This document shows positions 55,995 to 63,781 of a stretch of 64,000 nt of DNA, piece after piece; within the stretch, counting starts at the first letter, position 1; the number at the start of each line of letters is the position of its first letter. Source of the DNA: Chitinophaga filiformis. GTDB taxonomy: Bacteria; Bacteroidota; Bacteroidia; Chitinophagales; Chitinophagaceae. Below the pieces are notes generated by a model. It made no database searches and was not told the origin of the DNA. It saw only the letters and a list, made by a program, of their open reading frames with translations. The stretch spans positions 6,055,001-6,119,000 of the forward strand of contig NZ_CP095855.1 of the NCBI RefSeq assembly GCF_023100805.1, written 5' to 3'. The translations under genes were made by a program, and so were the position numbers.

Positions 55995-56552
55995 TTAGAT
56001 TGTTTGAGCAACGTTTATATGTTCAACGATATGCTTTTTTGAAAATTTATTAGACGAATAATTTTTTCCTGTTGTCAAACTAACAACAAAAAAGACCTTG
56101 TCTTTTGAAGAAAGTTGTTGTAAAATCCGGTTGTACAAGTCTCCCGTGTTATAATCAAGTTGAATTTGTTGCCCAGCCTCTAATTTCATGGGGAAAGTTC
56201 CTCTTTGCTTTGGCACAATAAATTTGTTATCGCCATTTATCTTCTTGGAGAGTTTTAGAGTTGGGTTTTGAATATAAACAGCTTTATTATCCTTGTTTAG
56301 AATAGTACAAGTCAGAAGTGGTATTCCTGCATTAACACCGAAGGCCGATTGAATTATCTGATGACTAATCCCTGCGCTTACTTTAAGTTTGGAAAATCTA
56401 CTTGTAAAAAATTTGAATAGCGGTTTTAATAGAAACGTTAACAAGAAGGTTAGGGTAGTAAGAGTTGTAGCCCATGCTGCAATTTTTACTGCATCGTTTG
56501 GATTTGAAAATAAATTAACGTACCAATTCCAAGCACACTTTAGTTCGTTCAT
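55995..56552 (-). CDS. Membrane-anchored hypothetical protein
   Basis: 185 residues. One or two hydrophobic helices near the N-terminus (IAAWATTLTTLTFLLTFLL, then basic KPLFKFFTSRFSKLKV) and a beta-rich C-terminal domain (GIPLLTCTILNKDNKAVYI, FPMKLEAGQQIQLDYNTGDL, KVFFVVSLTTGK). It looks like a short membrane-tethered sensor or effector. No family is recognised. It follows two small genes and the XRE/ImmA-IrrE gene on the same strand, 136 nt after the 83-residue gene, so cotranscription is possible. Confidence 0.68.
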   Translation of the reverse strand: MNELKCAWNWYVNLFSNPNDAVKIAAWATTLTTLTFLLTFLLKPLFKFFTSRFSKLKVSAGISHQIIQSAFGVNAGIPLLTCTILNKDNKAVYIQNPTLKLSKKINGDNKFIVPKQRGTFPMKLEAGQQIQLDYNTGDLYNRILQQLSSKDKVFFVVSLTTGKNYSSNKFSKKHIVEHINVAQTI

Positions 56553-56688
56553 AAGCAGTAGCTGAAATAATTAATAATAATCAAAAAGCCTCTTCAAAGT
56601 AGGACGGCTCAATATTTTTTCTCACATCCTTGATGTTCGTGGGTTGCCAGTCAAAAGACACGACAACGCTGTGAATACAAGGTTCTTC

Positions 56689-56940
56689 TTATAGTTCACC
56701 CTTAGGACCGCTCAACCACGGCGGATTGCTACCGGTAGCCTTTTTGTATTCCTCCAAATCCATGTCTATTTTCTCAAGCAATACTGCGGTAACTTGTTTG
56801 CCAGGATTATCTTTCCTTGCTCTTTCTTGAGCCTTGCCTTTTACAATGTTCGGATCATACCCAGATCCACTAACTGTTTCAATAGAATGATCCTTTCCGT
56901 CCACAATAATCCTGAATTTGGCTATGTAATAATTTTTCAT
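56689..56940 (-). CDS. Hypothetical protein of 83 residues
   Basis: Not recognised. Reads MKNYYIAKFRIIVDGKDHSI as two strands, then a helix KGKAQERARKDNPGK, a third strand VTAVLLEKIDMD and a tail ending NPPWLSGPKGEL. The beta-beta-alpha-beta order gives a small alpha/beta protein. It lies 50 nt after the 84-residue gene on the same strand, within the XRE/ImmA-IrrE cassette. Confidence 0.6.
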   Translation of the reverse strand: MKNYYIAKFRIIVDGKDHSIETVSGSGYDPNIVKGKAQERARKDNPGKQVTAVLLEKIDMDLEEYKKATGSNPPWLSGPKGEL

Positions 56941-56990
56941 TTAGAAAATTTTAATTGAGTGTTGTTGATTCCGTCCGGCAAGGGCTCCGC

Positions 56991-57245
56991 TTAGAAAGGG
57001 CAAATCGCCATTAAAATCTGTCGTGCGTCTATTTTCCCATTTTTCACTATATGCTCTTTGTTGCTTTTGAAATCGTGCAATAATTCGTTTATCCATTTCT
57101 TCCTCAGTAAGAGACGTTTTTTTACGGCAACCTTCGGACGTTCCAGTTCTTCAATACTATTACAAGCCCTATACTCACAGTCTTTCTCGTTTAATTTCCG
57201 CACTCTATATATCTTCAAATCAGTATCCGTCGTAAGATCTGCCAA
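56991..57245 (-). CDS. Hypothetical basic protein of 84 residues, TTG start
   Basis: The frame begins at a TTG (57245) 24 nt after the stop of the XRE/ImmA-IrrE gene; no in-frame ATG lies between it and the preceding stop. It contains DLKIYRVRKLNEKDCEYRAC, then a strongly basic helix EELERPKVAVKKRLLLRKKW and ends RQILMAICPF. It is not recognised. The tight spacing supports cotranscription and translation coupling. Confidence 0.5.
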   Translation of the reverse strand: MADLTTDTDLKIYRVRKLNEKDCEYRACNSIEELERPKVAVKKRLLLRKKWINELLHDFKSNKEHIVKNGKIDARQILMAICPF

Positions 57246-57269
57246 ACTCGTAATCTGCAGTCCTGGTTG

Positions 57270-58328
57270 TCATCTAACAATTCTTAATCGCTGGAAGTCA
57301 GTTTGATAATAATTTTTAAAGTCTGTTGCATTCAGGTGAACCAACCTGCTCAGTTCTTCGTCCGAATATCCCAACTCCTCTTTATGAAGTTGAAGAATCT
57401 CTTTTAACAAAGTGGGCGTTTCTCGTGGTATATTAAGTTCAAGAGGCTCTTTGGTCTTATACCCAAGGGCTGATAACTGTGCAAAAAGATACTTGCCTTG
57501 ATTTTCGGTAATGAGTCCTGTCTGCTTTGCTTTGTATATCAGGGAAGACATGGATACCTTCCAGTATAGTTTCAAATTAGTTAGCGCCCTGAAGTCAAGA
57601 TGATCGAAGTCCTTCCTGAATTCTGCTGTAGGTACCAACAACTCGCTTGCGAACAAAAACGCTTCTTTTTCTACGTCCCGTGTTTCCGCAATCGGCTTGC
57701 CGAAGTGTAAAATAAGATGCCCAACCTCATGAGCAATGGTTAGCCGAAAGCGATCGCCTGGTAACGTACTGTTCACAAATATTACAGGATGATTTTTTTC
57801 TGTGTACAAGCTGATACCATCTACCTTCTCGCCTTCAAAATCAAAAAGTACGATGATTATACCGTTATCCTCCACCACCTTTGAAATGTTATCCACCTTT
57901 CCCCTGGGAAGTTTCCATCTTTCCCGTAGCAGCTGTGCTGCCTGTTCAATTGGACCATGATCTTCAACATCCCATCTGAAAAGGTTTGTTTCCGGAAGGT
58001 CAACGCTATTTAATAGTTTTTCCAGGCCCAGTTTGATAATGTTCCGTTTAGCTTCTGAAATAGCAAGGCTCTTTTTGGACATGCTAATCCTGCGCCTGTA
58101 GTATATATAGCTGGGAGCGTATAGGTAGTCCGGTTGGGAGAAAAAAGACACTGGATAGTCCAATACCTGCGCGAGTTTTGATAGCACTTCCTCAGAAGGT
58201 TGCATCACAGCATTTTCAATCTTCGATATCGTTCCCTGGGCCACTCCCAACAAAGTACAAAGTTCATTTTGACTATACCCACGCGATTCCCGCGCCAGCT
58301 TAATCATTTCTGGGTTAATGGCTGCCAT
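57270..58328 (-). CDS. XRE helix-turn-helix fused to an ImmA/IrrE-type metallopeptidase
   Basis: 352 residues. Residues 8-62 are an XRE DNA-binding domain (IKLARESRGYSQNELCTLLG, QGTISKIENAV). Residues about 170-300 form the peptidase with the HExxH zinc motif IAHEVGHLILHFG (200-204) and the third ligand region EKEAFLFASELLVP. ImmA/IrrE peptidases cleave repressors or antitoxins to switch genes on, for example in ICEBs1 induction and the Deinococcus radiation response. It follows a 207-residue hypothetical gene by 20 nt. The pair with three small genes downstream is a candidate stress-switch or toxin-antitoxin-like operon. Confidence 0.88.
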   Translation of the reverse strand: MAAINPEMIKLARESRGYSQNELCTLLGVAQGTISKIENAVMQPSEEVLSKLAQVLDYPVSFFSQPDYLYAPSYIYYRRRISMSKKSLAISEAKRNIIKLGLEKLLNSVDLPETNLFRWDVEDHGPIEQAAQLLRERWKLPRGKVDNISKVVEDNGIIIVLFDFEGEKVDGISLYTEKNHPVIFVNSTLPGDRFRLTIAHEVGHLILHFGKPIAETRDVEKEAFLFASELLVPTAEFRKDFDHLDFRALTNLKLYWKVSMSSLIYKAKQTGLITENQGKYLFAQLSALGYKTKEPLELNIPRETPTLLKEILQLHKEELGYSDEELSRLVHLNATDFKNYYQTDFQRLRIVR

Positions 58329-58348
58329 AATATTTCCTTTTTTATCAG

Positions 58349-58972
58349 CTATTTATCGTCTGTACCAGTCTTTGATACGCCTTTCTTCGCTGTAACTCTC
58401 CCTGTTCTTGTTTCTTGTTCTTGCGCCGGTTGCTCCTGCGGAGTGATAAACAAATTTCCCTGACTTACTTCATGCGTCAGGTCTTTCTGCCAAATAACCC
58501 GATCACCGTTACGGCAAACGAGATAGATATTCCGAATATTGGTCCAGGACCGATCGGGCCGGTAGCCGGCTATTAATAGTGTAGGTTCGTCTTCCAACCC
58601 AGGTATTGCCCCCTGATTATTGTAATCATCATTTTGCCCTGATTGATGGTTCGAAGTAGTCATATCATCATTAAACTTCTTAAACCGGACGAAAATGCTA
58701 CCCGTCTTTCCCTTAATTACAATCCCGAAAATCTGATTGAAATCGCCTATGATCACATTTTCATCCTCACCGATCTGTTCTTTTATTTTCGTCTTGATGA
58801 TATCATTGATCATGGACCCACACGTCCTGGGCTCGAAATTCGTAACCCCAGCCGCTGCCTGCACCCTACGCAATTCCATGTAATCTGCGAAAGCATCCGA
58901 GATGGCTGTTGCCATCTTCGGATAGTAATTTCTCGCTATAGCTTCAACCTCGCTCTGCGATAAAATAGCCAT
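58349..58972 (-). CDS. Hypothetical protein upstream of the XRE/ImmA-IrrE gene
   Basis: 207 residues, not recognised. It begins MAILSQSEVEAIARNYYPKM as a helix; a central alpha/beta region includes VIIGDFNQIFGIVIKGKTG, SIFVRFKKFN and TLLIAGYRPDRSWTNIRNIY, then LVCRNGDRVIWQKDL. A low-complexity Gln/Glu/Thr tail (PQEQPAQEQETRTGRV) follows. It is the first gene of the cassette, so it may be the regulated partner or the substrate of the peptidase. This is inference. Confidence 0.7.
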   Translation of the reverse strand: MAILSQSEVEAIARNYYPKMATAISDAFADYMELRRVQAAAGVTNFEPRTCGSMINDIIKTKIKEQIGEDENVIIGDFNQIFGIVIKGKTGSIFVRFKKFNDDMTTSNHQSGQNDDYNNQGAIPGLEDEPTLLIAGYRPDRSWTNIRNIYLVCRNGDRVIWQKDLTHEVSQGNLFITPQEQPAQEQETRTGRVTAKKGVSKTGTDDK

Positions 58973-59506
58973 GTTTTACTTCAGTTTAGCCATACAAACA
59001 TAACTACATTTTCCAAATTAACAAATAATATTCCTTACAATATTCTTCTAAGTAGCTAAAAAATATTCCTAAGACTGATGCAAAATACAAAGATCTGTTA
59101 CCAAAAGGTGGGGACAGAGGCATGAAACCTGACATATTTAGCTATGTATCAAATATATATCCTATAAACGTCATTTTAGACTGGACGGCACTGGCCATAG
59201 CCCCCTTGCTGGAGAGTCCGGAGGGCAGAAGCGATGGAACTGGATAGATAATTGTCCCCCGCAGCAGGGTGTATTTATTGAATCACTAATAGTAAACATT
59301 TCATATGGAGCAGCTGAGTATGGAGGGGCTTACAGGAGATCTCCATTAAACTCTGTGAAGATCCTCATTTCCCGAAACCGACCCAGGAATTCCGACCAGA
59401 AGGCATACGAAGACGCCTGTGACTACTGCTGTCGAATCCGATACTGCCTCGTGCCAAATTTTGAAGATCGGTTATTTCAGCATACGTAGACTCTATGGGC
59501 CAATAA
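58973..59506. other. Gene-poor stretch with a probable gene remnant
   Basis: No intact gene. From 59304 the plus strand reads MEQLSMEGLTGDLH and a stop; after a frame change the sequence gives SIKLCEDPHFPKPTQEFRPEG. The beginning resembles the remnant at 48761 (MEQINMKWLNVISIDYKNPF). Promoter elements for the cassette that starts at 58972 should lie in 58973-59100. Confidence 0.45.
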
Positions 59507-59701
59507 TTATTTTGATGTTATTAAAGAGCTTAAATCCATGTATAACTGCATGTAGCCATTAATTATTTTGAGCGAATACTCGTAACCCCGATGCTGCCAT
59601 TTGCGACCTTTCCAACTGCCCTCTTCAATTTCTGACCTGCTAAATAAACCCAGGTCGTCAATATCCTTACCAAACAATTGATTAAGCTTTTGAAGTAGCA
59701 T
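59507..59701 (-). CDS. Small hypothetical protein
   Basis: 64 residues: MLLQKLNQLFGKDIDDLGLF, then SRSEIEEGSWKGRKWQHRGY and EYSLKIINGYMQLYMDLSSL. It reads like a real polypeptide (aromatic and charged pattern) but is short and unrecognised. It lies between decayed sequence, so it may be a fragment. Confidence 0.35.
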   Translation of the reverse strand: MLLQKLNQLFGKDIDDLGLFSRSEIEEGSWKGRKWQHRGYEYSLKIINGYMQLYMDLSSLITSK

Positions 59702-59871
59702 TTCAATTTCTATTAACAGAGTACGGCTATTATTAGTAGGCTTACTACGGATAACATTACAACTATATAACTTTTATCCGCCGCAACCATTATATTTATT
59801 TTATTAAAATAATCAAATATAAAATAGGGAAGGTAAAAGGTACGGTGAATTCTTCCTTCATCGACATTTTC

Positions 59872-60212
59872 TTAGTAGTAATCCGAAGTCAAAAGATAAT
59901 GAAACAGAGAAAGATGTTTCTCCAAGCTATCAATCTGTAAGTATTGCTTATAATGTTCTACAAACTCCTCGGGTTTGAGGATAATCGTGTTGATTTTCAG
60001 TTTTTCATATACCTGCTGGGACTTTTTATAGGCTTTATTATCATTGCTAACATAGAAGTCGGCCATCGATCCAAAAGCTGCAATGCTTTACCGACCGAAG
60101 TTCCGCGATGCGCATATCAATATAATACCGGTCGCCGACCAGGTCCAATACCGGGAGTGGTCCATTCAGCCTGGAAAAGATCGTTTGATTTACTCTTCTG
60201 CCGTACGACGCT
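59872..60212 (-). pseudogene. Frame-shifted remnant downstream of the 60213 gene
   Basis: Three reading frames on the minus strand give consecutive protein-like pieces: NGPLPVLDLVGDRYYIDMRI, then SVGKALQLLDR, then MADFYVSNDNKAYKKSQQV to HYLLTSDYY. They join smoothly only if two frame changes are assumed, which suggests a broken gene of about 115 codons. Its family is not recognised. It follows the 290-residue gene directly. Confidence 0.5.
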
Positions 60213-61082
60213 TTATAACAAGTGGTGAACCTCGCCGTTGAATAAACAAACAGATCTCAATAAAAAACAAATGCCATGATATTTGGAAGATAGCAAGCTC
60301 TGCCCTCCGCGTATCGGCAATATCCGGTAACTGAGATGTCGTCTGTAAGACTGTAGGGCTGGTTCCGACTGCATTAAATAGTCCAATGCCGGAAAGACAG
60401 CACTTTTCTTTTGCTGATAAAACTCCGCTTTGAAAGCCTCTCTGATTTCAGTTCGGGCAAAAAGCTGCTCGATTTCTTTGGGCACCTTCTGTCCAAATTT
60501 CGCTGTAACGGTAAAATATATTGACTCGAAATGTTTCTTGTCTGCGTCAAGCCGCAATGCCTTTACTACCCGGTAAAAGCGACCGGATTTTTTCTCATTG
60601 ATATCCCGGATAAGTTTCATCACATTTACAACCCCGATAAACTTCAATATTGAACCAATGCTCATATTTAATATTATTGCAAGAAAATTACGGAACAGAG
60701 CCAGATAAATAAAAATCCACCGTATGGCCTTCGCTGTAATAGTTAAAACAGAAAATGTTATCTTAAAACGACCATCCTCTCGCTGCCGTCCAGCCAAAAT
60801 AAAGGCAATACATCTTTCCCCGAACTCCGAAATTCTCATGTAGACGTATGGTTGCCCTCCTACCGTGCTACCAATAAAATTATCCGATAGCAAACCTTTT
60901 GCCTGCAGGACTTGTTTATAAAACAAAAACTCGTCGTCAAAAGAAGTATACCAGATTAACATGCTATTTACCATGCAGTTCATTGTTGCTCGGAGCGTAT
61001 TCAACTCCGATTGATTCCACTCAGGTTGGTGATATCCGCGTAACATTTTCCGTTCGAGGTATTTCAGGGACACCTTGTCCAT
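60213..61082 (-). CDS. Hypothetical protein downstream of an XRE-ImmA/IrrE pair
   Basis: About 289 residues from the ATG at 61082 (MDKVSLKYLERKMLRGYHQP). A mixed N-terminal domain (SMLIWYTSFDDEFLFYKQVL, GGQPYVYMRISEFGERCIAF) leads into a hydrophobic central segment (IRWIFIYLALFRNFLAIILN) that could be one or two membrane helices. A basic alpha-helical C-terminal part contains RFYRVVKALRLDADKKHF. It is not recognised. It begins 162 nt after the ImmA/IrrE gene on the same strand, so it may be the effector controlled by that pair. That assignment is a guess. Confidence 0.6.
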   Translation of the reverse strand: MDKVSLKYLERKMLRGYHQPEWNQSELNTLRATMNCMVNSMLIWYTSFDDEFLFYKQVLQAKGLLSDNFIGSTVGGQPYVYMRISEFGERCIAFILAGRQREDGRFKITFSVLTITAKAIRWIFIYLALFRNFLAIILNMSIGSILKFIGVVNVMKLIRDINEKKSGRFYRVVKALRLDADKKHFESIYFTVTAKFGQKVPKEIEQLFARTEIREAFKAEFYQQKKSAVFPALDYLMQSEPALQSYRRHLSYRILPIRGGQSLLSSKYHGICFLLRSVCLFNGEVHHLL

Positions 61083-61244
61083 TAGTAAGCTACCATTCAA
61101 ACAATTTTAAAATCCTGGCGGCCGCAAGCAAATCTCTGGGAATCATCAATGTGTTAACAATTACATAAGCTGGAATACTAAGAGTAGTTAACCGGGTGCT
61201 GATGTTGGAATAACCTCAGTAATCGCCTTCGATTGCAGAAAATA

Positions 61245-61799
61245 TTAAAAAAACTGGTTATTATAATAGGAGGCACTCATTCCCAGGTTAAGCAACCGAA
61301 ATGACATAGCGCCGACACTGACGTCAAATGTTTTCGCCAGCTCCCTAATTGAATCTTCGCTATTGAGATCAAATTCCTTATCGGTAACCATTTCCAACAG
61401 TAGAAATTCTGGCATCAGAAGACTGGCCGCAAAGGCATTGGCCTCCCGTTCCATCCGAATTTCACCAGGTTCTGGTGATTTGCTCCTGAACATAACTTTA
61501 AAATCTTTATCAACGAAGACTCTAGAGCCATCTCCCTGCTTAACATGGCAAATATAATGGCCGATTTCGTGGGCGAGGGTAAATCTGCGACGTACACGAG
61601 ATTCAGTTATATTATAGCCAATCGTCGGTACACCATTACTGTCGATCAACAGAACGCCGGACACAGCATTATCCATAGGAAACGGCGCTACCCTGATATT
61701 AAGGGCGCGGGCAATTGCTTCCACATCAATGGGAAGTGTAGTAGCACCAGTCCGTTTAATAATGTCGGTAGCTAAATGTTCAATTCGTTCTAAAACCAT
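61245..61799 (-). CDS. ImmA/IrrE-family metallopeptidase
   Basis: 184 residues with the peptidase domain only. The zinc motif is FTLAHEIGHYICHV (HEIGH at 77-81) and the third ligand lies in MEREANAFAASLLMP. The C-terminal FDVSVGAMSFRLLNLGM is the small helical tail usual in the family. Its ATG overlaps the stop of the XRE gene (TAATG), so the two are translated together. It probably cleaves its partner repressor on a signal. Confidence 0.9.
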   Translation of the reverse strand: MVLERIEHLATDIIKRTGATTLPIDVEAIARALNIRVAPFPMDNAVSGVLLIDSNGVPTIGYNITESRVRRRFTLAHEIGHYICHVKQGDGSRVFVDKDFKVMFRSKSPEPGEIRMEREANAFAASLLMPEFLLLEMVTDKEFDLNSEDSIRELAKTFDVSVGAMSFRLLNLGMSASYYNNQFF

Positions 61800-62167
61800 T
61801 AACTCTGCTTAATAATGTGAGATATAAATTTCTCCACAGCCTCCTTTGTTGAGGCATCCGTATTGATACTTACAATATCCACACTATTCATATCAAAATT
61901 TGCGCCTACTGACGCATTATGTGCAGGTAAGGTCTGCCTGGTCGGAGGCAGCAATTTATTGATGTCTACGTTTAGAACCGAGCAAATCGTCAGAAGAGTA
62001 TGAATTAATACCCGCTGACGTCCTTTTTCAATATTCGCAATTGAGGCGTTTGTTAAATCCAGATGCTGTGCTAATTGTTCCTGAGATATAAACGCGTCTA
62101 CTCGTGCTTGCCGGATATTTGCTCCAAGTTCGGCATAGAAGTCCTTGGTATCCTCGGCTGTCATCAT
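61799..62167 (-). CDS. XRE-family regulator paired with the ImmA/IrrE peptidase
   Basis: 123 residues from the ATG at 62167 (or 62164). The HTH is IRQARVDAFISQEQLAQHLD followed by LTNASIANIEKGRQ, at about residues 15-60. A C-terminal tail contains VDIVSINTDASTKEAVEKFI and ends HIIKQS. A longer upstream frame to 62257 reads a hydrophobic non-family leader and is rejected. It is divergent from the ubiquitin-like operon. It is a likely repressor of its own operon, relieved by the peptidase. Confidence 0.85.
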   Translation of the reverse strand: MMTAEDTKDFYAELGANIRQARVDAFISQEQLAQHLDLTNASIANIEKGRQRVLIHTLLTICSVLNVDINKLLPPTRQTLPAHNASVGANFDMNSVDIVSINTDASTKEAVEKFISHIIKQS

Positions 62168-62633
62168 GGGAAGTGTATCATTTATCAATACAAATATAAT
62201 GTACCACCATCGTATCACAAAATTTAGTTTTGTAATACTTAATAGGTTTTGTAACATTTAATATATTTTTAAAAAAAGAGGTAAAATAATTTTGGAGATT
62301 TCGAAAGTGCAATGTATTTTTGTATCGTCTATATGTACAATATAGAAAAACCAAGCAGGAAAATCCGGCTTGGCTAGTAAAATTCACACTTACCAGGCTA
62401 GCAGCCTAGTTCGAATGAGGTGTAGTTTCGTATTGAGACCACAAAGCTACTAACTCACGCTGAAAATTACAAGCCCCAGCCCCATAAATTTTCCCGCCTG
62501 GACACTTTTTAACATTTTAATATAAGTACAGCTTTAGAGCCACTTTCCCAATGCCGTGCGTTTTCGCACATTTACTACGGTCCTGTTTCAACCAGGACAA
62601 TTCTTAATTTTTTAACAATTAATTTTCAAATAA
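62168..62633. promoter_or_regulatory. Divergent region between the XRE/ImmA-IrrE pair and the ubiquitin-like operon
   Basis: No gene. Holds a hairpin CCAAGC..GGAAAATCC..GCTTGG at 62351-62373 and AT-rich stretches before the GTG start at 62634 (TTTTTTAACAATTAATTTTC). Promoters of both units are expected here; none is clear enough to place. Confidence 0.45.
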
Positions 62634-63779
62634 GTGGAAGATTTAAAAGAAGGTACCTCTAAAGCACGTACCTATGATGTAACCATAGACAATGAAAAAC
62701 ACACGTTTGACAGGCCTATCATCAACAGGGCGGACATTATAACCAAGGTTGGAAAAGACCCGGATGGTTGTTACGATGTGTTTCAAAAACTTGAACACTG
62801 TGATTTTGAGTACGTTAGACCTGACCAAGAGATCGATTTACGTCAACTGGCTGTGGAGCGTTTTGAAATCAGAACTGCTATTAACGCACATTATCGCTTT
62901 GATAATGAGCCGGAGCAAACCGATCACAAACAGCTGACTCCGATTCAGATATTAAAAGCAGGTGGAAAAGACCATGAACAGTTCTACCTCGTGCAACTGC
63001 CGGCGCATGCACCGGAGATTGTATATGCTTTTACGGAAACGGAACCTATACAGATCAAATGCCGTGGTATGGAGTTTGTCTCCCGCCCATGGGTTAATGA
63101 AATTGATATAGAACAGTACGGGAAGACCTGTAGGGAAGTTCTGCCAGCTAAACATTATCGTATAAAGGTGAATAACGCTTACTATACGGTAAGTAACCCT
63201 TTCATTACCAGAGAAGAACTATTGAACCTTCCAGGTATCGCCAACCCGGCCGCCTGGGATGTATACAAATTCTATAGCACCAATCCTACACCGGAGCTTA
63301 TTGTACCCGGCGAGGTTGTTGACCTGCAGGAAAGATGCCTGGTTAGATTTGTGCTACAACCTAAGGAACAAACTGACGGCCGTACAGGCCGTCAGCAGTT
63401 CACCCTGCCGGCAGAAGACGCTGAATACCTTGACAAGTTGGGTCTGCCATGGGAAACCCTGGTACAGAACAACATCACTTGGGTATTGATACATCAATAT
63501 CCCTTACCGCAGGGATATACAACAGCCAGCACTACCGTGGCGCTGATGATACCTCCCAATTACCCTATCGCAGAGATAGACATGGCGTACTTCCTGCCCG
63601 CGCTGGTAAAGACCAGTGCGCGCCCCATACCTGCATCCTTTGTGCAGCAATTGGATGGTCAACAATTTCAAGGGTGGTCCAGACACCGTGCCGCTGGGCA
63701 ATGGCAGCCGGGAATTGATAGTCTTGTCACTCACCTGGTGCTGGTCAATAATTGGTTAGTTAAGGAATTAAACCGCTAG
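62634..63779 (+). CDS. Multi-ubiquitin-like protein fused to a prokaryotic E2-family domain
   Basis: 381 residues. The start is GTG at 62634; the preceding in-frame codon is a stop TAA. Three ubiquitin-like repeats are readable: about 13-79 (YDVTIDNEKHTFDRPIINRA to RFEI), 86-149 (HYRFDNEPEQ, LTPIQILKAG) and 173-241 (HYRIKVNNAYYTVSNPFITR to CLVRFVLQ), each with the multi-ubiquitin pattern of a strand pair, helix and D-x-Y/F-x-V/F. From about 255, FTLPAEDAEYLDKLGLPWE, ALMIPPNYPIAEID and WSRHRAAGQWQPGIDSLVTH match the Prok-E2_E family. No Cys is present in the E2 part. A JAB-like gene follows after 2 nt. Proposed role: ubiquitin-like conjugation, maybe defence. Confidence 0.85.
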   Translation: MEDLKEGTSKARTYDVTIDNEKHTFDRPIINRADIITKVGKDPDGCYDVFQKLEHCDFEYVRPDQEIDLRQLAVERFEIRTAINAHYRFDNEPEQTDHKQLTPIQILKAGGKDHEQFYLVQLPAHAPEIVYAFTETEPIQIKCRGMEFVSRPWVNEIDIEQYGKTCREVLPAKHYRIKVNNAYYTVSNPFITREELLNLPGIANPAAWDVYKFYSTNPTPELIVPGEVVDLQERCLVRFVLQPKEQTDGRTGRQQFTLPAEDAEYLDKLGLPWETLVQNNITWVLIHQYPLPQGYTTASTTVALMIPPNYPIAEIDMAYFLPALVKTSARPIPASFVQQLDGQQFQGWSRHRAAGQWQPGIDSLVTHLVLVNNWLVKELNR

Positions 63780-63781
63780 TA

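Noticed and set aside
55785..56011. Overlapping short frames on both strands near 55.8-56.0 kb
   Set aside because: No motif, family or start signal is visible; they look like chance frames.
62178..62387. 69-codon minus-strand frame upstream of the XRE gene
   Set aside because: It overlaps the promoter region and the rejected leader of the XRE frame, with no recognisable features.
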